Below the pieces are notes generated by a model that was given only the letters and a program-made list of their open reading frames with translations, did no database searches and had not been told where the DNA came from. This document shows positions 25,613 to 31,775 of a stretch of DNA of 64,000 nucleotides, one piece after another. The stretch lies in NCBI GenBank assembly GCA_002500135.1, contig DLSM01000012.1, forward strand, positions 106,029 through 170,028, given 5' to 3'. This DNA comes from Christensenella sp. UBA7862. Its GTDB lineage: Bacteria; Bacillota; Clostridia; Christensenellales; UBA1242. The position numbers were made by a program, and so were the translations under genes. How positions within the stretch are numbered: the stretch's first letter is position 1; every line of letters starts with the position of its first letter.

Positions 25613-25760
25613 CTCGTGAAACTCTCGTGAAAACGAGCAATTTTCATTAAAACTAAAAGGTGCTGTTGCACTTAGAAAAGTTCCATAATAACTTAATAAA
25701 TAAAATTGCAAAAGACAAATCTTTTAAAAAATCGTGAAAGGTTTTAGGCCATTCGTGAAA
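25613..25760. repeat. Right-end arm-type sites of element 1
   Basis: CTCGTGAAA at 25613-25621 and 25624-25632, ATCGTGAAA at 25731-25739 and TTCGTGAAA at 25752-25760. They match the motif at the left end. They occupy the space between the integrase stop and the replacement tRNA. Confidence 0.65.
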
Positions 25761-25809
25761 GAAAAAGAGAGGCAAAAGCCCCTCAATGTCCCTAAAATAA
25801 AGGGAAATG

Positions 25810-25886
25810 TGGTGCGCCGTGAGGAGCTCGAATCCCCAACCTTTGGTTCCGTAGACCAACGCTCTATCCAGTTGAGCTAACAGCGC
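25810..25886 (-). tRNA. Replacement tRNA-Arg(ACG) carried by element 1
   Basis: A complete 77-nt cloverleaf: acceptor GCGCTGT/ACGGCGC, D-stem GCTC/GAGC, anticodon stem TTGGT/ACCAA with loop CTACGGA (anticodon ACG), T-arm with TTCGAGC, and encoded CCA. It lies inside the element between int and attR. It differs from the split host tRNA in both acceptor and anticodon stems. No strong promoter lies in the 65 nt ahead of it; the host tRNA promoter at 26005-26032 points at it. Confidence 0.95.
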
Positions 25887-25951
25887 ATATAATAAATTTT
25901 TGAATGAGAATTTACAAACTCAATATGCGAAACGGACTTCTGGTAATCGGT

Positions 25952-25990
25952 TCCGTAGCGTGACGCTCTATCCAATTGCGCTATGATCGC
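25952..25990 (-). pseudogene. 5' half of host tRNA-Arg(ACG), element 1 attR
   Basis: Reading leftward from 25990: acceptor GCGATCA, D-arm with AATTGGATA, anticodon strand TCACG and loop CTACGGA. The next bases do not pair with TCACG. The missing half is at 11544-11581. The 7-nt loop is the crossover region shared with attL. Confidence 0.92.
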
Positions 25991-26004
25991 TTGAAACATA
26001 TACA

Positions 26005-26032
26005 ATTATATACCAAAATTGCATTTTGTCAA
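26005..26032 (-). promoter_or_regulatory. Promoter of the split tRNA-Arg(ACG)
   Basis: On the minus strand, TTGACA (26027-26032), a 16-nt spacer and TATAAT (26005-26010), 14 nt ahead of the tRNA 5' half. Both boxes are consensus. Transcription passes through the 5' half and then reaches the replacement tRNA. Confidence 0.85.
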
Positions 26033-26066
26033 CTATTTTTCGCAACTGAACAGTCTTATGTCGAAA

Positions 26067-26918
26067 TTATTTTTCGCCTGCCGTTAGGAACAAGATACCA
26101 AAACATCCTGGGCCGCAGTGACTGGAGATCGTTCCACCCGCTCTTGTTTCATAAATGTTCTTAAAACCTCTTTCACGAAGTTTGCCTTTTAAAAAATCTG
26201 CATCTTCTTCTGGCATGCCAGCGTGGGTGATAAAGACATTTTCCAAAACTGGGTTTGGGAACCTTGCCATTAGGTCGTCAAAATATGCAAGCCCAACTTT
26301 TTTCATGATACCAAAGAATTTTTTACCCGTCTTCATTTCGCCGTTTGTCATCAAAATTTCTGGTTTAATTTTAAGCAAATTTGCCCCGAAATATGCAAGT
26401 GAACTACATCTGCCACCCTTGTAAAGATAATTGAGCGTAAGCAAAACAAAACTTGCTTGCACATGGCTAACCTTGCTTGAAACATAGTCATATATTTGCT
26501 TCAAGTCCATGCCCTTTTCCACGCAATTATGTGCTTCTATTGCAAGAAGCGCAATGCCCGTCGAAAGACTGAGTGAGTCCACGACCATAACTTTATCGTT
26601 GCCAATTTTTTGCGCAACACGTTTTGCATTTTCACATGCACTGCTTATTTTGGAACTTAAACTTATATGAATAACAGCGTCATATTCTTTAAGTAGTTTT
26701 TCAAAATGTTCCTCAAATTGAACCTCATTTACTGCCGAAGTTTTTGGCAAAATTTTGGTCTGAGCGACATAGTCAAAAATCTTTTTGTATGCCGTTTGGT
26801 CGTCCAAAATTGTTTCCTCTCCCAAAAGAATGGAAAAAGGAACAGTCTTTACATCAAACTTTTTCAAAAGTTCCTCTGGCAAATCTACTGTTGTTTCGCA
26901 TGATACTGCAATTTTCAT
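26067..26918 (-). CDS. DegV-family fatty-acid-binding protein
   Basis: A 283-aa DegV protein. The N-terminal TVDLPEELLKKF region, SSKISSACENA and VVDSLSLSTG, and the C-terminal ISSHCGPGCFGILF motif are family marks. DegV/FakB proteins hold a fatty acid and present it to a fatty-acid kinase for entry into phospholipids. No kinase gene adjoins it. AAGGAG precedes the ATG. Confidence 0.92.
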   Translation of the reverse strand: MKIAVSCETTVDLPEELLKKFDVKTVPFSILLGEETILDDQTAYKKIFDYVAQTKILPKTSAVNEVQFEEHFEKLLKEYDAVIHISLSSKISSACENAKRVAQKIGNDKVMVVDSLSLSTGIALLAIEAHNCVEKGMDLKQIYDYVSSKVSHVQASFVLLTLNYLYKGGRCSSLAYFGANLLKIKPEILMTNGEMKTGKKFFGIMKKVGLAYFDDLMARFPNPVLENVFITHAGMPEEDADFLKGKLRERGFKNIYETRAGGTISSHCGPGCFGILFLTAGEK

Positions 26919-27120
26919 AATTCAAATTCTCCTTTATTTATGCGGTTTTTAACAATTTATTATTCTGCAGGGAAATTGCAATCTCACAGCGGGGAGAAGT
27001 GAAAACACACTTTGCTGTGAGAAGCAACTTTACCTTACAAACTTATTATACATATTTATATTCAAAACCAATTCTACCAAACACTTATCACTCTCTCCAA
27101 AATAGAATTTGATTTTAGAG

Positions 27121-27151
27121 TTTTCTCCCCCGCTCTACTGGCAAGAGAATT
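27121..27151 (+). promoter_or_regulatory. Inverted-repeat operator, paralogue of 5964-5992
   Basis: TTTTCTC (27121-27127) and GAGAATT (27145-27151) are separated by 17 nt and end 24 nt before the -35 box, the same distance as at the first locus. Both loci also have CCAAAATAGA upstream (5951-5960 and 27097-27106). Confidence 0.5.
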
Positions 27152-27175
27152 CGACAAAATATTCGCTTAAAATGC

Positions 27176-27205
27176 TTGATATATTCCACAAAAATATGCT
27201 AAAAT
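27176..27205 (+). promoter_or_regulatory. Promoter with a start codon 9 nt after the -10 box
   Basis: TTGATA (27176-27181), an 18-nt spacer and TAAAAT (27200-27205). The ATG is at 27215, so the transcript would have at most 2-3 leader nucleotides. Confidence 0.65.
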
Positions 27206-27214
27206 TTTATTGAT

Positions 27215-27808
27215 ATGGATGAAATTGAATTAAATAAAATAATTGCACATAACTTGTGTACATTAAGAAAAAAATCTGGACTAACCCAGTTGCAGCTTGC
27301 AGAAAAAATAAACTATTCTGACAAGGCGGTTTCAAAATGGGAAAAAGGCGACTGTTTGCCAAGCATTTATGTGCTTATGACAGTGGCAGACTTTTATGGC
27401 GTAACATTGCAAGAAATTGTTAGCGAAGATAAGACAGTTGAGCCAAAGAAAGGCAAGAAAGATATCAAGACAATGGTCAGTTTGCTATCTTGGGCAACGG
27501 TTTGGCTTGTGGCGACAATAGTATTTGTTGTGTTAAGATACATCTCCCCAGTGGAACGTGCGTGGCTATCTTTTATTATTGCAATTCCCGCTTCACTTCT
27601 TGTTTGCACGATATTTTCCCTTGTCTGGAAATGGCGGCTTCCAACAGCAATCTTTTCATCATTCTTTGTGTGGACAGCAATTATGGCAATTAGTCTTATG
27701 CTAAAATCTTCTCAAATTTGGCTTGTTTATCTTATTGGAATTCCATTGCAGTTTATAATAATTTTCGGCACAGTTCTATCTTACATAAAGCATAGAGTTA
27801 AAGAATAA
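27215..27808 (+). CDS. XRE-family HTH regulator with membrane-spanning C-terminus
   Basis: A 197-aa paralogue of 6052-6672: HTH at about 10-65 (SGLTQLQLAEKINYSDKAVSKWEKG), a lysine-rich linker and about four membrane helices. The promoter and operator layout matches its paralogue. It has no adjoining target gene and ends at the terminator at 27845. Confidence 0.85.
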   Translation: MDEIELNKIIAHNLCTLRKKSGLTQLQLAEKINYSDKAVSKWEKGDCLPSIYVLMTVADFYGVTLQEIVSEDKTVEPKKGKKDIKTMVSLLSWATVWLVATIVFVVLRYISPVERAWLSFIIAIPASLLVCTIFSLVWKWRLPTAIFSSFFVWTAIMAISLMLKSSQIWLVYLIGIPLQFIIIFGTVLSYIKHRVKE

Positions 27809-27844
27809 AGTTCTTTAAAAAATATTGCACCTAAAACTATACAA

Positions 27845-27870
27845 AAAGAAGGCATGAAACCTTCTTTTTT
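27845..27870. terminator. Terminator between convergent genes
   Basis: AAAGAAGG (27845-27852) pairs with CCTTCTTT (27860-27867) followed by T residues. Confidence 0.8.
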
Positions 27871-27900
27871 AATTGCTACATTTTGCATTATAAGCGAAAA

Positions 27901-28872
27901 CTATGAATTATATATTTCCTCATTTACCTTTTCAAAATATTCATCAATTTCTTCAAAGTTCATATTTTTGATATAATATTTTTCAACTTGCAAATGATAA
28001 CCTCTTGCCTTTTCAATCCACTTGCCACCTTTTTTAAGAAGATTGGAAATCATTTGTCCGTCTGGAACCAATTTCAATGCTTTGTCGTCAAGAGTTACAT
28101 AGGTGTCGATGGTTGGGAAATACACTCCCTCAAGTTCTCCCACGCAAACTGGGGATAATATTTTGACTATTTCATGCCCACTTCGTGACGCAAGATTTGC
28201 TAGTTCCCTCAAGACTTTCATTCCGTCAAAAAATGAATATGGAAGTTTTACAGTTTTTTCAAAATGATTTTCCACCATTTTTAGCCCATTTGACGTGAAA
28301 TATGAAAGATACAACTGCCTTGTATTTCCAAAGTACTTCTTAGGCATTAGGGACAAAAGCGAAAAAGTTTTTTGTGCTTCAAGAATGGCATTTACTTCAC
28401 TTTTTGCTTGCATTTTGCTAGTTTTTATAAGTTTTCCTGCCGTTTCAAGATAAGAGTATGCCAAAGCGAAACATTCTTTCTTTTTTTCAAGAAGTGGGAC
28501 GATATCGCTTAAATGTTTTTTTATGCCATTCCCTATTGCGGAGCCTAGATTGATTATAACCTCCTTTGCCCCCGGAATGGAACATTCTGTTGTGTGAGGA
28601 GCAGTGCCGTCAACGATAGAAATATCCTTTTCAACAATTCTAACCCCGTCAAGACTGTTTGGGTCTGACGAGCAATAAAAACATTCAATCGTAAAGCCCT
28701 TATCCTTATATATTTTCGCAATCTTCTTCATAAATGTGCTTTTACCCGTTCCTGGCCCACCTTTTAGGATATATGTGAACGAGTTTTCATTTGGAAAAAT
28801 TGATTTGAAGTGGTTTTCAAACCCTTCGCATGTGTTGGCTGATGCCAAAAAGTTTAATGTTTTCATATTCAT
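27901..28872 (-). CDS. P-loop ATPase of the PRK06851 type
   Basis: A 323-aa protein with Walker A GGPGTGKSTF (about 39-48) and a conserved FYCSSDPNSLDGV stretch, matching an ATPase family common in spore-forming Bacillota whose function is not established. It lies divergent from the dipicolinate synthase genes. The start could be the first ATG (28872) or the third codon (MKTLNF). No strong Shine-Dalgarno is visible. Confidence 0.7.
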   Translation of the reverse strand: MNMKTLNFLASANTCEGFENHFKSIFPNENSFTYILKGGPGTGKSTFMKKIAKIYKDKGFTIECFYCSSDPNSLDGVRIVEKDISIVDGTAPHTTECSIPGAKEVIINLGSAIGNGIKKHLSDIVPLLEKKKECFALAYSYLETAGKLIKTSKMQAKSEVNAILEAQKTFSLLSLMPKKYFGNTRQLYLSYFTSNGLKMVENHFEKTVKLPYSFFDGMKVLRELANLASRSGHEIVKILSPVCVGELEGVYFPTIDTYVTLDDKALKLVPDGQMISNLLKKGGKWIEKARGYHLQVEKYYIKNMNFEEIDEYFEKVNEEIYNS

Positions 28873-28991
28873 AGGTTATGCAAGGCCTGTGTGATGTGTG
28901 ACTGCTCGTGAGGTTAAAATGTTAATTCAATTTTCTTTAACTCATAAAATTCAATGAAATTTTAGGATAAATTTTCCTACATAAAAAGTGA

Positions 28992-29019
28992 ACAACATTT
29001 GAACTTCCTTCATATCGTG
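28992..29019 (+). promoter_or_regulatory. Possible sigma-K-like promoter for dipicolinate synthase
   Basis: AC (28992-28993), 17 nt and CATATCGTG (29011-29019) resemble the late mother-cell consensus AC-N16/17-CATANNNTA. In Bacillus the spoVF operon is sigma-K dependent. The match is partial, so this is a weak call. Confidence 0.3.
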
Positions 29020-29034
29020 TTGTGAGGGTTAAAA

Positions 29035-29778
29035 ATGAGATTTGTTTTGGAACTAAAAGATAAAAGAATTGCCTACGTTGGCGAGGAACTAAAGAAAAGT
29101 GGGAATGAAGTTGTGGACTTTAGTCTTCTTAAAACGCCACTTGGGAATGGTGAAATTTGTGTTATATCCCCCGCTCACAAGTGGACTGAACAAGAAATTC
29201 AAGTTGCAAAAGGCGCAGACTTATGTTTGGGTGGGAAAATTGATGATGAAGCAAAAGCAGAGTTTAAAAACTATGTGAACATGCTTTTAGACGAAAATTT
29301 TGCCGTAAAAAATGCAATTCTCACCGCAGAGGCAACTCTTGGGGAAATATCAAAGGCCACCGAGAAGTCACTTTATGATATGAGAATTCTTATTCTTGGA
29401 AGTGGACGAATTGCAAAAGCCTTATGGAAGATGTTTTATGGACTTGGGGTGAAGTTTGACACGGCAATGCGAAACGAAAAAGAGCGAACTCTATCGCAAA
29501 TGGTGTCGCAAAATTCTTGGCGTATTGAAAATGCTCCGCTTACAGAATTTGACCTTATTATCAACACAATTCCCGCAAGACTTTTTGAAAACAGTGTCGT
29601 TCAAAGTTTAAGAAGCGACCAATATATAATTGAACTGGCGTCTGTTCCTTGCATTGATACAATGACTGCTCACAAAACAAATTTCGTACCATGCGGCGGA
29701 CTTCCCGGCAAAATTTTGAGTAAAAGTGCTGGAAAAGTCGTCTTGCAAAAACTTTTGGAAGAAATTAAGAAGATGTAA
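29035..29778 (+). CDS. dpaA: Dipicolinate synthase subunit A
   Basis: DpaA (SpoVFA) with DpaB makes dipicolinic acid, the spore-core solute, from a lysine-pathway intermediate in the mother cell. The 247-aa protein is somewhat shorter than the Bacillus form at its N-terminus. It has the Rossmann motif ILGSGRIAKAL (about 119-129) and the signature GGLPGKILSKSAGKV near the end. The start has GAGGG upstream. It is 12 nt from dpaB. This is good evidence that the host sporulates. Confidence 0.93.
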   Translation: MRFVLELKDKRIAYVGEELKKSGNEVVDFSLLKTPLGNGEICVISPAHKWTEQEIQVAKGADLCLGGKIDDEAKAEFKNYVNMLLDENFAVKNAILTAEATLGEISKATEKSLYDMRILILGSGRIAKALWKMFYGLGVKFDTAMRNEKERTLSQMVSQNSWRIENAPLTEFDLIINTIPARLFENSVVQSLRSDQYIIELASVPCIDTMTAHKTNFVPCGGLPGKILSKSAGKVVLQKLLEEIKKM

Positions 29779-29790
29779 ATGGAGGATAAA

Positions 29791-30354
29791 ATGAATATTG
29801 GAGTTGCAATAACTGGGTCATTTTGCACGTGCGAGCAGATTTTGGCACAGTTAGAGAAAATGGTCGAGGCGGGACATAATGTTATTCCTATCGTATCAAA
29901 GGCGGTGCTGAAAACTGACACTAGATTTGGAAAAGCGGAAGATTTTATAGCAAAAATTGAAGCAATTTGCGGGAAAAAAGTTGTTAAAAATATTGTTGAA
30001 GCAGAGCCTCTTGGACCACAAAACAAAATTGATGTGCTGGCAATTGCCCCTTGCACTGGAAACACGCTTGCAAAACTAGCAAATGGGCTTAGCGATGACG
30101 CTGTGACCATGGCGGCAAAAGCACATATGCGAAATTACAAGCCACTTGTCATTGCCATTTCAACCAACGACGGCTTGGGGCTTAATATGCAAAACATTGC
30201 AAAGCTTATGAACGAAAAAGGCGTCTATTTTGTGCCATTTAGGCAAGATTCGCCAACAAAAAAGCCAAAGTCACTTATTTCTGACCTTGACTTGTTGTTA
30301 GATACAATTATGCTTGCAAACAAAAACGAGCAAATTCAGCCTATCATAATTTAG
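29791..30354 (+). CDS. dpaB: Dipicolinate synthase subunit B
   Basis: A 187-aa flavoprotein-like subunit (SpoVFB). It starts MNIGVAITGSFCTCEQI and has LGPQNKIDVLAIAPCTGNTLAKLANG, both family signatures. The ATG at 29791 has GGAGG 4 nt upstream; an ATG at 29779 lies within that site and is not chosen. It forms the dpaAB operon. Confidence 0.95.
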   Translation: MNIGVAITGSFCTCEQILAQLEKMVEAGHNVIPIVSKAVLKTDTRFGKAEDFIAKIEAICGKKVVKNIVEAEPLGPQNKIDVLAIAPCTGNTLAKLANGLSDDAVTMAAKAHMRNYKPLVIAISTNDGLGLNMQNIAKLMNEKGVYFVPFRQDSPTKKPKSLISDLDLLLDTIMLANKNEQIQPIII

Positions 30355-30659
30355 CCGAGCATGCGTTCATCTTGAAGGCAATTTTCCCTGCGGGCGACCT
30401 TTTGTGCATGATGATTGAGCAAAACCAGAACCCTATCAAATTTTTTAGGGTCTTCTTTTGCTTTGTCTATTGCAAGCGAAAGATTTTGACTTGCGTCCAT
30501 ATGTTTTAAAATGCTGGAAATTGTTTCATCCGCTATTTTTGACATTTGCTCATCGCCATCTTGTTTTGATTGTTTCTTGAAGTCCAAAAGTTGATTGAGT
30601 TCGTCAAGATAGTCTGAAACTATATCTTCGTTGGACATCATTTCGTTTGGAAGTGCCAT
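30351..30659 (-). CDS. Small helical hypothetical protein
   Basis: A 102-aa charged, helical protein with no recognised domain. It is convergent with dpaB and overlaps its end by 4 nt. GGAGG lies upstream of the ATG. Its only context clue is being next to sporulation genes. Confidence 0.6.
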   Translation of the reverse strand: MALPNEMMSNEDIVSDYLDELNQLLDFKKQSKQDGDEQMSKIADETISSILKHMDASQNLSLAIDKAKEDPKKFDRVLVLLNHHAQKVARRENCLQDERMLG

Positions 30660-30759
30660 AATTTGCCTCCTTTTATTTTACATTTTTAGTTTAATTGTTT
30701 TGAGGGGGTGCTGTCAAGCGAAAGACAAAAATATTCTTAAAAAATTGAGATATTTATGC

Positions 30760-30787
30760 TTGACAAATCATATAATATATGTATAAT
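30760..30787 (+). promoter_or_regulatory. Promoter of initiator tRNA
   Basis: TTGACA (30760-30765), a 16-nt spacer and TATAAT (30782-30787), 16 nt ahead of the tRNA. Confidence 0.85.
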
Positions 30788-30803
30788 AGTTGTTGTTAAA
30801 TAT

Positions 30804-30879
30804 CGCGGGGTGGAGCAGTTGGCAGCTCGCCGGGCTCATAACCCGGAGGTCGTAGGTTCGAGTCCTTCCCCCGCAACCA
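30804..30879 (+). tRNA. Initiator tRNA-fMet(CAT)
   Basis: 76 nt with CCA encoded. The anticodon loop CTCATAA lies in a stem with three G-C pairs (CCGGG/CCCGG), and the first acceptor position is C opposite A (no pair). Both are hallmarks of bacterial initiator tRNA. Confidence 0.95.
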
Positions 30880-30888
30880 AAATGTAAG

Positions 30889-30909
30889 CACCCAAAAGGG
30901 TGTTTTTTT
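30889..30909 (+). terminator. Rho-independent terminator
   Basis: CACCC (30889-30893) pairs with GGGTG (30898-30902), followed by seven T. It ends the tRNA transcript. Confidence 0.85.
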
Positions 30910-31038
30910 ATGCAAAAAATCAGCAAAAAATGCCCATTTTTTATTGCTTTTTGCACAAAAATTCATATATTCACCCCGTCCCTCTTGCATTGTTTGCAAA
31001 AATATGATAAAATAAAGACAATAAAAGAGGGAGATATT

Positions 31039-31725
31039 ATGGAAAATATAAATAATTTTGACAGAAATAGTGCAGTGGAGTTGCCATACAATGGTGATAT
31101 TAGTGAACTTCCAAGCGTCATAAAAAGTCTTTCAAGAAGCGACCAGAATGTTTACATCACTCTTCCAACGGGCAAGAAAATGTATGTTCAAGATTATAGG
31201 GACAACATTCTAGCCGAAGTACAAGATGAAATTTATCGTGAAGTTTATGGCAAGTCAGTTTATGAAGTGGAAACAATGAAGGCAAAACTTAAGGAAGAAC
31301 AAGAGCGAATTAACGATAAGTCTTCGTCAATAAACAACCTGCTTTCTGAAATTTATGAGCAAGCAAAGCCTTATATTTATGAGGAAAAACTTCCAGCATG
31401 GAGCAAAAAGATTGCCGCAAGCCAAGAGGCAGGGACGCTTAAAACTCTTGTTGACGCCTTGGCTGTTATGCGAACACTTGACAGCGGCGACATGGGGCTT
31501 GCCAAGTCAACACTCAAGCAATTTGCCACAACAGACGAGAACTCAATCAAGATACAAAAGATAGTTGCACTTTATGCAAAGCAAGGTCCAGAGTTTTTTG
31601 AATTTATGAATGAACAAAATTTGTCTGAAGGCGACAAAGTTGAACTCGACCTCTTGAAACGTCACAATGAAACATATGCTGAAAGAGAAAATATGGCAGC
31701 ACAAGAAAAACAAATTCTGAGATAG
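31039..31725 (+). CDS. Coiled-coil hypothetical protein
   Basis: A 228-aa soluble protein. A heptad-like helix at about 80-105 suggests a coiled coil. No named domain is visible. The ATG at 31039 is chosen because AGAGGGAG lies 6 nt upstream; the reading frame is open further 5' but overlaps the tRNA terminator. It is a single gene that ends at a bidirectional terminator. Confidence 0.65.
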   Translation: MENINNFDRNSAVELPYNGDISELPSVIKSLSRSDQNVYITLPTGKKMYVQDYRDNILAEVQDEIYREVYGKSVYEVETMKAKLKEEQERINDKSSSINNLLSEIYEQAKPYIYEEKLPAWSKKIAASQEAGTLKTLVDALAVMRTLDSGDMGLAKSTLKQFATTDENSIKIQKIVALYAKQGPEFFEFMNEQNLSEGDKVELDLLKRHNETYAERENMAAQEKQILR

Positions 31726-31746
31726 TTACACAAGCAAATACATAGA

Positions 31747-31773
31747 AAAAGAACCCTGACTAGGGTTCTTTTA
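31747..31773. terminator. Bidirectional terminator
   Basis: AAGAACCCT (31749-31757) pairs with AGGGTTCTT (31762-31770), with A and T runs on either side, between convergent genes. Confidence 0.88.
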
Positions 31774-31775
31774 TT

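Larger units (their letters stand above)
11582..25958. mobile_element. Integrative element 1, inserted in a tRNA-Arg(ACG) anticodon loop
   Basis: A 14.4-kb element bounded by the 7-bp direct repeat TCCGTAG (11582-11588 and 25952-25958), which is the anticodon loop of the split host tRNA. It carries a Rep-like protein, primase-helicase, SLOG protein, several small HTH regulators, a two-gene nuclease cassette, an InlB-repeat lipoprotein, two AlpA/Xis-like proteins, a tyrosine integrase and a complete replacement tRNA-Arg(ACG). Coding is visibly more AT-rich than in the flanks. There are no capsid, tail, terminase, relaxase or conjugation genes. It therefore resembles a phage satellite or mobilisable island, not a complete prophage or ICE. 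Repeats of TCGTGAAA at both ends look like integrase arm sites. Confidence 0.9.

Noticed and set aside
25810..25886. Element-borne tRNA as the true right end of element 1
   Set aside because: Its 5' half does not pair with the left 3' fragment (acceptor and anticodon stems mismatch), whereas the fragment at 25952-25990 pairs perfectly.
11544..25990. Trans-splicing of the two tRNA-Arg(ACG) halves, as in some archaea
   Set aside because: The halves lack the paired leader sequences needed to bring them together, the 3' half has no promoter, and a complete tRNA with the same anticodon is present.
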